A stretch of DNA of 64,000 nt from Strigamia acuminata (taxonomy: Eukaryota; Arthropoda; Chilopoda; Geophilomorpha; Linotaeniidae). Shown here one piece after another: positions 51,701 to 64,000 of the stretch. The DNA is taken from contig OX442317.1 of NCBI GenBank assembly GCA_949358305.1, forward strand, positions 9,180,186 through 9,244,185, in the 5' to 3' direction. The notes below the pieces were generated by a model that saw only the letters and a program-made list of their open reading frames with translations, made no database searches and was not told where the DNA came from. Position 1 is the stretch's first letter. Every line of letters starts with the position of its first letter. Made by a program: the position numbers and the translations under genes.

Positions 51701-54700
51701 AAATTAATACAAGAAAGAGACTATGGTTATTCGAACAGCAATAGTCGATTTTTAACAATTTTTGAACAGAAGTCATCCGATCGGGTCACATCCAAAAGCG
51801 CCTCCTCGATGCTGGCTTCACCGTTCAGCCCTGCACACTGACGCATGTTCTCTCTCATCTAAAATTCTCTGGTTTTCGCGCCTGTTCTGCGGTTGTGCTG
51901 CGACAGTTTCTCCTTGCATTTTCCAGTCATTCAGATTCCAGATTCCAGATTCCAAATTCCAATACCGCCATTATGGAATTTTGGGTCTGCTGGGATTGAC
52001 CGACTGCCAACCATGAATGCACTTCGATGTCACATAGGAAGGCATTGCCATTAGAAATTTTTTTTTTACTCCTTCCTGTATGTTCTGAAAAAAAAGAATT
52101 AATTTTTTTGCTTAAAGTTGCATTTGACCACGTAAAAACTGTTTAGTCAATTTTCTTATAAAATTCAAAGATTTTAATCAATTTTCTTATAAAATTCAAA
52201 GATTTTAGTCAATTTTCTTATAAAGTTCAAAGATTTTAGTCAATTTTCTTATAAAATTCAAAGATTTTAGTCAATTTTCTTATAAAATTCAAAGATTTTA
52301 GTCAATTTTCTTATAAAGTTCAAAGATTTTAGTCAATTTTCTTATAAAGTTCAAAGATTTTAGTCAATTCTCTTATAAAATTCAAAGATTTTTGTCAATT
52401 TTTTCGAAGATTTAGTGTTTTTGATTGACTTTTTGAGCGTATTATCATTTCTTTATCGAAAAAAAAAACCCAAAAAAATGCTGAAAATATCGAAAAATAA
52501 CCGATAATCAGCAAAAATGTTTGATAAGCAGCCACGAGTTGAATTAAACGCGTTTTCTTACTGCCATGGGTTGGGATTCGTTTAAGGCCATCTTTTCTCC
52601 CACATTTGCTATTAACGATAGCTTTAAGCACATTTCTAACGAAAGCTGCAAAAATAACGAAACACCGTGCAGTTGTGGATGGTTTCAATTATCAGGGGCA
52701 TTTTTTCTGAGAGTATTCGCTATGTTTATGCTAAATAAAACAAAAAACAAAATATTCTAAAACGGCAGAAGGACTGGGAGAATGCCGAGCGAGAAACACG
52801 AGTCGACGAACTTATAAAAGTTGTGGAAAGATACGTTAAAAAAGTCGGTCATTTACTGAAAGAATGGGATAAAAGAGATAAACAACGTCTCCGAGCAACG
52901 GCCAAGAGGCAGAAACTGGACAAGGAAAAAAGAAACAAACTCCCCTGAAAGTGGCAAAAAAAATCATTCAAAACACGCGAATATAATCTTATAAAATGTT
53001 TAATAAGTGTTCATGCGTTTTATATTATATTATATTTATATATTTATATTATATTATATTGCGTGTCAGCGTTTTGTCAGCGCCATCTAGTGACAGTATG
53101 TTTTGGCAGTTGAATGCTTTGTTAATTTCTGAGAAGCCATATAACTCTTTCTGTAATGGCATGGGAATGTTTATTAAAGGTTTTCTCGCCATTCAGAGCC
53201 ATCAGGGATAGTTTTAATAATGTGTCATGCCGGTATGGAATATTTCATGTAACGCTGGCATTTTTCATGGGAGCTGTCACAATGTTTTTGGTAAATTTTG
53301 TTGTAGCGAGCTAATTTGCACATAAATTTACACATAAATATGTATATTATACATCATCTAATTGTAGTTGGAAACCACGAGTCCAAGTGTATTCCAGGGA
53401 GGAAGACAACGAACTCCTCGAGTAGTACACGAGGGTGAACAGGGACATATTCCTACCGGTAGGGTAGCATTACTGAAATTCCAATATCGCCTCTACGGAA
53501 TTTTGGGTTTGGTAGGATTTGTTATGTAAGCCTTACTTAGGCACGTTAGGCACCTCGCTTTTTGCCCACGAAGTGGCTGCCGAAAACGGTGGCTGATTTT
53601 GATTTTAAATTGCAGTGATAAATGGTCGCTCAACGAATAGATTCGGACGACATGGATCCTAGAGCACAGCGCTATCACCGCAATCCTCAGATTTTAAACA
53701 ACAACAACCAGCTCCCCGACACATCATCCGTTGAATCGTCTGAACACGCATTGCATTTATTTATAACCCAGATTGATTTGAGATCTTTCGGTTGGAGAGC
53801 TTGGTGTTTGGCGATTTTCGTCGTGGCGATGTGAACACTTCTTAAATTAGCTTATCTTTTTTTGTTGTATAGAAAATAATTGAAAAACGCACATACGAAG
53901 CCATTGCCGCGATTAGAATATTTTTATATGACGTGAAGAACCAGGAATCGATCGTCGAAAAATCCACCATCAAGCGAACACATACAGAGAGGTTTTGTAT
54001 CAGAAAGGCAATAGTAGAACAAGTTATTAATATTAAATAAGAAATATAAATTCAAACAGAAGGTTAGCCCAAGAAGTTTTAAAGGAATTGCTTTTACCGT
54101 TAAAAGATTTTACAATTGGCACAAACACAGTTCCCGAAATGGAGTCATGGAGTTTTTTAACTTCATAAAATACTGCCACCGGCTGAAATTATCACAAACA
54201 ATATGAACACACGGGAACAAATTTATACCGAGCCATACGATATTTATACGTCGTCACCTGCCACTTGGCCAGTCCAGCATTGGGGTTTTGTATCAGAAAG
54301 GCAATAGTAGAACAAGTCATTAATATTGAACTAGAAATATAAATAAAAACAGGTTAGCCCAAGAAGTTTTAAAGGAATGAAAATTGTTGAAAGATTCACT
54401 GACTTGCAGGCGTCTACGTCATCCCAACAACAATCCGATTCGCAACCTTTACTTAAGTATAAACACTTGTCAAAATCCATGCACCGTCACTTGTCGTTTC
54501 GTCAATCACTGGCACCCCGATGGCCGCAGCTAGAGAAAGAACCACGGCTACAGATTAGGGGACCATCACGGCAGAGAACCCAATCTACTCAGTCAGCCCT
54601 CGAAGACCCACGGATCTCCACAATCCAACCTGATGCCGTCAACTACCATCGATCAACCATATTTGAACATAATACAAGCTGAAAGCTCAACGGTATATGT

Positions 54701-57700
54701 TGAAGTCGGGAGTGAGTTAATTTCCAAAAAGACTCATTGTATGGGTAAGTTGAAGAACGTTTCAAATTTTAAATTTTGTTTAATAAAATTGTTACTAAAC
54801 CTAGGTACCAATACAGAATCAAAAGATGAAGAAATGTGTTTTGTGTAAATAAAGCTCATGTGAAGAAAAAATTACGTACAGTCGTACCGTAGTGTAACTA
54901 TGGTAAAATCAAGGACCTTGTATTTCGTATATTTAGTATAATGGCGCCGCACAGAAAAAAAATGAGAAAATCAAAAGGCAAAATCGCAAAGCAACAACCA
55001 CCAGGCAGAGGCAACAAGGATATATATTATTGTTATTGTTATTGTTGTTGTTATAATATTGTTATTATTGTTTATTAAAGTTACGTCCTGAGTATCCAGT
55101 TCCGGTTTATGCTAAAGGATTAGCATAATCTGAACTTTGCATTCCCATATCCCTTTCCGGTGATACGGGATTGGTGGAACATAATCCCACCAACGCTATA
55201 TATTTCCTGACAACAGGAAGTAAACCAGTCTGATTTTGGTTTTTGGTTTCTTGTTGATTTTGTATCTCTTGAAACCGTGCATGGTTCTGCTGAACTATGC
55301 ATTCGGCCAATTGAAGGCCCAGGTCGGGATACTCATGTTTCCGTCAATTATCAGGGGCATTTTTTCTGGGAGTATTGGTTTTGTTTATGCTAAATTTCTT
55401 TCTAGCCAGGTAATTTGTTGAATACTCCAAATTAAAGAAAAAATATTGGAGCGTAAACTGGATAAACACAAAGTCGAGTTTCGATATTTAGGATATTTAG
55501 ATTAATTTAGATCCAAAACACTCACAAAATGCATTTTGCATAAGACCAGATATGAGATTCTCGCCTACTTGGAAGCATTGCATGACAACCCAGACCGCAT
55601 AGACCTCGTCATCAAGCGAACACATGCAGAGAGGTTTTGTATCAGAAAGGCAATAGTAGAACAAGTTATTAATATTGAACAAGAAATATAAATACACGAT
55701 GCTCTTTCTGCACCATCCTGCCTTAACACAGAGTGCTTAAAAGTGACGTGCAGGTGACAAATTTGTTTCGCAAATGCATTATTTCTTGTGCAAATGCATT
55801 ATTTCTTGTGCAAATGCATTATTTCTTGTGCAAATGCATTATATCTTGTGCAAATGCATTATTTCTTGTGCAAATGCATTATTTCTTGTGCAAATGCATT
55901 ACTTTTTGTGCAAATGCAATACTTTTTACGCAAATGAATTACTTTTAGTGCAAATGCAATACTTTTTACGCAAATGAATTACTTTTTGTGCAAATGCAAT
56001 ACTTTTTACGCAAATGAATTACTTCTTGTGCAAATGCATTATTTCTTAAAGAAGAATAAAAAAAGAGAATTAACCTAGTATCGGTTGAAATGGCATGAAT
56101 GATACGTGCACGCAACATTTTGGCGTCACATTGATTTGTTTTAAATTCAGAAACACCTTGGGCGGCCCCAACAAAGATGAAGACAAAGAACCACTCCTGG
56201 CTGGCCAAAGTCCTGTTCCATGGGTCATCCAGAAAAAGGTGACTGAGAAGTCCAACCAAGAGCATTTGAAACGATTGATTACAATTAATAGAATTGAAGG
56301 AAATAGCAAGAAAGGAAATAAGACGTTAGGTTTCAGACTTGGCAAATTTGGTTCATCAATCTCCTCATAACTTCAAATGCCATTACCAATCGCTAAACCC
56401 ACAAGACAAATTCAATTCAAATGAAAAATTCAAACCAAACCTTGAAAAACCACCAAAACGCACATCAAATGATATTCTTGCCAAATAAATACTCAACCGC
56501 CACATAACTGAAGAAATACAGAAGAAAATACAATTCGAACTAGGCCTATAGTAGGCTTAAAATGGCGCCAAACAATAGCAAAAGAACATATGTAAGAAAA
56601 TAAATGGATCATTTAGAAATACGAATTCAAATTTGCTGAGAAATTTGCAGAAATGTAAATCCCATGCTTATGAAACCAACCAACCTTTTTGAAATCAAAC
56701 CCGAGTTAAATTCCGTGAAAAACGAATGTCGAACAGCAAAATCTTGCTGTACATCTCGCCTTGTGCTGATCGAGACGAAATTACGTGACAGATTATTGTT
56801 TAGCGTCTGCCCATGCGCAAAAAAAAAAACAATCCGACGTCTACGGAGATTTGTTGGAGCCATCTGTCTTTTTCCTGCATCACTGTCTACAATTAAGATA
56901 AATTTTTAAAATTTAAAACGCACGTTGGGTTTGCTTCTTGCTGAACTTTAAAATGTCATCACGTTCGTTTTCATCGTCCGTTACCTACGTAGGAAATTTT
57001 CATGATCAGTTTAAATACGTTGTATTCAATTTGATCTCACAGTGAATCGCTAACATACTTAAAATTAAGTTACCGGTAAACAGAAAAAAATAATTTTTTT
57101 TGGGCTAATTTATATCAATTTGAGGATCTAATTTTGATGATTTTGGTCATTTTTATTCAAAAATAGTCGAATTTCACGTATGAAATTACATTTTTCTGCC
57201 TCCAAACGCAGTTTTGTCCCTTTTTCATCTATTTTGTAAGGTTTAATTTACACTTTTATGCCTTAAAATGCTTTTTTGTTCATTTTAGATCAATGTTTAA
57301 CAACAAAAAATTCATTTAAGCTAATATCAATTTTTGATCAATTTTCCATCAAAAAAAGAAATAGATTCATATTGTGATGGAATAGTGATGAATCAAAACC
57401 CAAGTGTTTTTATTAGAGTTAAATACAAACCAAATCTATAAGAAAAATTCAATTTTGATGGGATTCACGGAATGTCCCACGAGAAATGCCCTTAGGTCGC
57501 ACATACGAAGCCATTGCCGCCATTGCCGCGAATAGTATATTTCGTATATGACGTAGAGAACCAGGAACCGATTGTTGAAAAATTTACCATCAAGCGAACA
57601 CAGAGGTTTTGTATCAGAAAGGCAATAGTAGAACAAGTCATTAATATTGGATAAGAAATATAAATTTGTGACAAATTAGCAATAGATGGCGCCACTAGTA

Positions 57701-60700
57701 CTAGCGGCAAATTCAACCTCGAACTTACTATTCTCCGCAGAAATAGTTCACAAACATATTATTATGTTTATTACAATAAATGTAATCTAAATCGATAATA
57801 TAAAGTTATATTATCAATATTCAATAAGATAAAGCAGGTATTCTTGCTTTATCACGGGTACGCGACATGAAACCCATTTTCAGAATGTATTTCCGTTCTG
57901 TGTATCCATTTCCTGTCCCCGGTATCCAGTTCCGGTTTATGCTAAAGATTAGCATAATCCAAATTTGCATCTCCGTATCCACTTCCTGCGATACGAGATT
58001 GGTGGAACCTAATCCCACCGAGTATAAAACTCCCTGACAACAGGAAGTTAGTTAGTTCTTGATTTCTGGTTATTTGGTATGTTCCGCATGTCAAATAACT
58101 GTTTCTTACTCAGGGCATGGTCCTACCGGACTATGCATAGCATGGCTCTGCTGAGCCATGCAACCCCCGTCAACTGAAGGCGAAGTTCGGACTGTTCATG
58201 TTTCCGTCAAACGGTCTTGCCGAGGAGAAAGCCTCCCGCATAAGTATCCTCGTGGTCGGACAATAGAATCACGTGTGATACCAAAGTATTTAGTAACCGT
58301 CAGTAGCACTGTTACTGCAAGAGATTGACTCCATCACCTGATGGTGCCAAAGCAGTCTGCATGCAAAACATGCAGTTACCGCCAGTAGCACTATGTGTTT
58401 GGGAATGTTATATCTCTTCGGTGATGGTGCCAAAGCAGTCTACTTACGAGTAGTATCTCGGGTGATTAATTCTGTTGTGCAGAACTGCGGGCTATATCCC
58501 CCTGAATACCAGTGCCGTCTCTCACCGCACTGTTATTTAGGGCACGCGCGATACTGTTCTGCTCAGCAAGGCGAACTTTGACGGCAATTGTGTGTTGCGA
58601 TGTTTTAACCCTAATTTATTTTGTAGTTGATAATAAACATTAATTGTTTAAACTTGGCAACAAGTTAACAATCGAAGCAAGTCACGAGACTTGTTTCACC
58701 ATATGACGAATCAAATTCGTAACAATAAATTGAATACAATTTATTGAGTTAATTTATTAAACTCACAACATCCCGAATTAATTATAATTCAGAAGTGGAA
58801 CCTTGAAGAATAAATGACTTCATTTATTCATTACCAATTTCCAACCCTAGTTGTGGCGGTGCAGTTAAAAGTCAACCGCACCTCTCGGATCGAACCAAGA
58901 AGCATTACACGGACCATTACACGATATACGAACCTGGAACGCGAAGGAACGCGAAGGAACCAGTTCCACGATTACGAAGCGCCGACGGAAGCCGCGAGGA
59001 CACAGCCAGCCCGGCTACGCGTAGATGACATCTTTTAACTCGGTCGAGCGGGCGTTTTGCCGTTCCCGAACCCCGGATCACCAATAACCGTAATGTTATT
59101 ATTTTAGGGCCATTCGGCCATTTTATTGTATAGTTAAATGTGCTTTTAACTTGCCAAATGTCGGCATTAGTTTATGTATAACTTTTAGATTTGATTCTAT
59201 TGTTTGACAACAATAAATGTAGTTGTAGTGTTTGTAAGGATGACCGCCAGAGGGCGCGTCATCCAGATAAAAGGTGAACGAGGATATAACCGGAATAAAG
59301 CAGTTATTAGCTGGCTATGAACTGAAGCGGGTGTGCTGTCTTGAATATCATAATGGCGACGAGGCAAAACGAGTTATATGGATAAATTATGTGGACTATA
59401 AACTATGATAACTGTGAGTGGACTTATAAAATTTGTGCATTTTGTTAGCTGAGTCAATTTCTGCGGTGTTGGTGCGGAGCTGCGAGGTGTCATGGCGGAG
59501 GAGGAAAAAAAGGTTGCGGTGGGAACGACGGCGGCGACGACGCAGGGAGCTAGCTTCGTTCAAACGGCGAACATTCCGACCTTTGATGTACATGGAGAGG
59601 CCACGACACAATGCCAAAGATGGACGCGGTGGGTGAACAGACTCGAGATGTATTTAATTGCGGCGGGAATTACGGAGGACGAGAGGAAGATGGCAACTTT
59701 ATTACACCAGGCTGGTGAGGAGGTATTTTCGGTGTATGAGACATTAACGTTGGCTGCTGATAGTCGCACGTATAAAGGAGTGAAGGATGCATTAACAGAC
59801 TATTTTGTACCGAAAAAAAACACCGAGTTTTGTGTGTACGCGTTTCGTGTGTCGCGACAAGAAGCGACAGAAACACTCGATAAGTATCAAATGCGCCTTC
59901 GCCACCTGGCGGTGGGGTGCGGTTTTCATAATGATGCCAGAGAAATTAAATCTCAAATCATTTTAGGGACAAACATGAATAAGTTGCGGCGACAGGGACT
60001 GAGGGACGATACGCTGACCCTGAAACAACTGTTGGACCTGGGACGCGGATTTGAGGCATCTGAATGGCAAGCCCGACAGATGGAGGGAGGAGAGAAGGGT
60101 GAGCCGAGTGCCGTTAATCTGGTCCGTACGGGTGGCGAAACTCGCAAGAAGATCGATGGCGGGATGGAAAATCGTCGGGACGAGATAATGAGCGGCGGTA
60201 ATCAAGGTGGAGCATTTGGAGCACGGGGTAGATCGAATTCGTTGCCGGGAAGGAAATGCTTCAATTGTGGGCGGGGATGGCCTCATCCGAGCGCTCAGGA
60301 ATGTCCGGCAAAAAGGGTCGCGTGTCGGGGGTGCGGAAAAGTGGGGCATTTCGTTCGTTTTTGCCGTGCAAAGCGGAGTGCGCCGATAGAAACAGGACAA
60401 AAGATCAACAGAGTGGGTTGTGATTATGTGGATGAGTCAGATGAGGATGGGGATTTGTTCCGAGTGGGTCTGTGTGCGGATGGAAATAAGGGAAGAGCGA
60501 AGATGCCAGAAGTTCATTTAATAGTGGGTGAGGAGCGAATGGAGGTGAAGTTTGTCGTTGATTCGGGAACATCTGTAAATATTTTGGGTAGAGACGATTA
60601 TAGGAGTATGAAGAGTAAGCCGGTTTTGCAACAGAGTCGGGCGAAACTGATGACGTACGGCTCATCGGAACCTCTACCGTTATTGGGGCGGACGGAGTTG

Positions 60701-63700
60701 GCGTTTCGCTATGATGGAAAGAACTGGGTGACAACGGCTTATGTGGTGGACCGTCCGGGGGGCTCACTGCTAAATTATGAGACCGCGGAACAGTTGGGTA
60801 TTGTCAAAATGGTGAATGACATAAAAAAGTCGACATTTGAAGAAGAGATAAAGCGGCAATATCCGAAGCTTTTCCACGGAGTGGGGAAGTTAAAGGATTA
60901 CCAGATACATTTGCACGTGGACGAAGAGGTACCGCCGGTGGCGCAGAGGTACAGACCGCTGCCGTTTCGATTGCGAAAGAAGGTCGAGAAAGAGCTGGAG
61001 CGACTACTGAGAATGGACGTGATTGAACGAATCGAAGAGGAGATGGGCCCGACACCCTGGGTCTCACCAATTCATTGTGTGGACAAACCGAGGGACCCGG
61101 ACCCGGATGCCATCCGATTATGCGTCGATGCTCGTGAGGTCAACAGAGCCATCAAGAGAGTCCGACACACATCGCCGCGGCTGGAGGACGTGGTCGCGTT
61201 AGCGGAGGGAGCGGTGTGTTTCTCGAAATTGGATCTCAACCATGGTTTTAACCAGGTTGAACTGGACACTGAATCGCGGAAGTATACCGTGTTCGCCACG
61301 CATGTGGGACTGTTTCGTTTCAAAAGGTTGTTGTTTGGCGTCAATTCGGCGTCAGAGTTATTTCAGGATACCATCCGACAGGTGATCGAGGGGATACCAA
61401 ACTGTATCAATATCGTTGATGACATCTTTGTAGTGGGAAAATCGGATGAGGCGCATGATGGGGCGTTGCACGGTGTATTGGCGCGTTTGGAGAAGAAGGG
61501 GCTGACCTTGAACGAAGAGAAATGCGAGTTACGGCGTAGGGAGATCGTGTTTTTTGGCCATGTGTTTTCTCCAAGCGGCATTTCAATTGATCCGCGTAAG
61601 GTGGAGGCGGTGAAGAATATGGAAACTCCTCAGTCGGTGGCGGAAGTTAAGAGTTTATTGGGCATGATTGTCTATTGTGCGCGCTTTGTGAGGAACATGG
61701 CCGAAATTCTAAAGCCGCTGCGAGAACTTGCAAAGGGAACGAACGTGACTTTCAGGTGGGAAAGGAGCCATCAGGAGGCCTGGACGGAAGTGAAGAGACA
61801 ATTGGAAGACAAGAAAGTTTTGGCTTTTTATGATCCGTCGGCTAGCATCCACTTGACGGTAGATGCGGGACCGAACGGTTTGGGGGCAATTTTGGCTCAG
61901 GTGAGATGTGGAGAGACGGAGCCAAAGGTGATTGCCTACGCAAGCAGAGCCCTGACCGAAGTCGAGGGGCGATATTCGCAAATCGAACGCGAGACGTTGG
62001 CGGCCGTGTGGGCGGTCGAGCATTTTTACTTGTACCTGTATGATGTGAACTTTATTCTTTTTACAGATCACAAGCCATTGATAAGTATTTTTGGAAATCG
62101 GAAAGCTCGGCCGTCGGCGAGGATCGAGAGATTGTGTCTTCGCATACAGCAGTACATCTTTGATGTGAGATACACAAAAGGTAGTACAAACCCTAGTGAT
62201 TACATGTCACGACACCCCGGGATTCAAAAGGAGGGCGAGGGAGCGATGGCGAGGTCGGTCGAAAGGTTTATCAACTTCGTGGTGAGGACGCGGATTCCTA
62301 AGACTCTCACACGGATGGAGATCGCTAAGGAAACGAGGGCGGACGCGTCATTGCGGCTTTTGGAAGAGACTCTTAAACTGGAAGGAGGAGAACGGGAGAA
62401 AGCGTGGAAGGCGGACTGTTTGAAGCCATACAGGATGCTACAGAGCGAAATTACGAGTGCGGAGGACGGTATATTACTCCGGGGGGACCGGATTATCATT
62501 CCAGATTCGTTGAAGGATGCGGTGGTGGGCCTGGCACATCGTGGCCACCAGGGCATAGTGAAAACAAAAATGCTGTTACGCAAGAAAGTCTGGTTCCCCG
62601 GATTGGACGCACGAGTGGAGAGGGCGGTGTCTGGATGCGTGCCTTGCCAGGCGTGTGTGCCCATGTCTACTAGGACTCCATTAGAGATGACAACGTTGCC
62701 GGAGCGGCCCTGGCAAAGGTTGGCGATGGATTTTCTGGGGCCGTTCCCAGACGGGAAGTTACTTTTCGTTATAGTGGACGAATATTCGCGTTACCCATTT
62801 GTCGATGGCGTGTCGTCAACGGCGCCAGCGGGGTGATATCTATTTTAAGGAAACGTTTTTCAGAACAAGGAATACCCGAAATAATAAAATCGGATAATGG
62901 ACCACCATTTTCATCGGGCGAGTTCGCCGATTTCTTGGCAGAGTGGGGGATAAAACATCATCGAGTGACACCACTGTGGCCCGAGGCGAACGGGGAGGTG
63001 GAACGCCTCATGAGAACGCTCAACAAGGCCATCTTGACCGCTGTCACCGAGGGGCGTAAGTGGCATGAGGAGATTTACGAATTTTTATTGAGTTATAGGG
63101 CTACTCCGCATGCGACCACGGGGATTCCGCCGGCGCAGCTGTTGCTGGCGCGATCACTACAAACACGTTTGCCACAGGTGTTCGCGAAGCAGGAGGACGA
63201 CCTGGTGAGACAGAGGGACAGAGATGTTGGGTTGCAAACCCATTTTGTAGTGCTTAAATATTTGTTCCTGTGTTACGTGATTTATTGGTTACACAATTTC
63301 CGAGTATGTGTAACAAGTGTGTTGTAAATTAATGTCCCGATCCAGTGTTCAACCGATAATGATTTTTATCAATGCTTGTTATGTACCGCGGTTGAATATT
63401 CTCTCCTTTACAGCACACGTCCCTGATGTCGTCTGCTTGAAAAAGCGATTTGTGTTTTATCCTTTTTCCTTGGTTTATCGATTATTAATGTCGGTGTTTT
63501 TACTTGCGATTGTAAAGGACAAATCATTGGAAACTTGACAATGATTTGTCCTATGTTGTTTGAGAGTGCAAATAGCCTCTAACCGTGTATCACCTGATAT
63601 TCTCACGAATAAAAGATGGCGCACGCATGTCGGTTTCGCGCACCGTTTCAACTGATGTTTCTTTTGATTTCGTTTGCAGAATTGCCGGGAATAACCTCAC

Positions 63701-64000
63701 AAGTGGTAGCAGAGGCTGTGCGACGATAAGGCCAGCAGTTTTTGGGAGTTTTCCGGAACATTTCGAGACGAAACGAGTGCAGGACGTCGGCCGAGATCGT
63801 TGCAGACACGAATCGCCGGCGACGTGCGAAATAACTTCGCCAACTTTTTCAAATCGTCGGGATTGGGTGTGCGGACAGTACAACGGACTATTACGACAGT
63901 AAGCAGTGTCGAGATATTTATTTTCAGTGCGAAATAAGCACTTTTCCACGCCGTTACGAAGCAAATTTTCTTCGGCGGCCATTTTGGATTCGGCGGTGCA

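Overview
The window looks like a stretch of an AT-rich arthropod nuclear genome, probably a hexapod. The evidence is spliced genes with short GT-AG introns, an invertebrate-type animal heme peroxidase, an aldo-keto reductase of the insect CG18547 type, a cysteine-rich membrane-anchored arthropod protein, degenerate TTAGG-type telomere-like arrays and many LTR retrotransposons and MITEs. Nothing bacterial is present. Species cannot be fixed from sequence alone.

Layout. At 0-7 kb, a minus-strand exon of an unidentified gene runs off the left edge. It is followed by a 12-exon secreted heme peroxidase gene (1638-5974). At 7-20 kb, MITEs are interspersed with intact and broken copies of several families of very small membrane-anchored proteins, a Myb/SANT-like gene with a DLEPKL repeat tail (14216-14893), and a duplicate of the last two peroxidase exons (15159-15872). 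At 20.0-24.8 kb there is an intact minus-strand Copia element. At 24.8-27 kb there are more small-protein genes and a fold-back MITE with a telomere-like core. At 27-35 kb there is an intact Gypsy element with identical LTRs. At 36.1-41.2 kb a recent but frameshifted Copia element sits inside a segmental duplication of the 12.5-14.9 kb region. At 42.1-43.7 kb is the 9-exon aldo-keto reductase gene (minus), followed by the second SANT-like/DLEPKL gene (44223-45488), with a strongly expanded repeat tail. At 48.2-49.2 kb is a 4-exon membrane protein gene. At 50.2-51.4 kb three tandem minus-strand genes encode 40-55 residue single-pass micropeptides that resemble sarcolamban-type SERCA regulators. 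At 51.7-58.6 kb lie further small membrane-protein exons, satellites and LTR-like repeats. At 59.2-63.2 kb is a Gypsy element with one frameshift, interrupted at 63225 by the 5' LTR of another Copia-like element that leaves the window.

The host genes (peroxidase, reductase, SANT-like pair, cysteine-rich protein, micropeptides) do not form a pathway. The main theme is local duplication: direct segmental copies about 30 kb apart, tandem micropeptides, and repeated tiny genes that mostly end in a transmembrane segment. The most noteworthy candidates for something undescribed are the micropeptide trio, the cluster of small tail-anchored families, and the peroxidase that has lost both residues that normally ester-link the heme.
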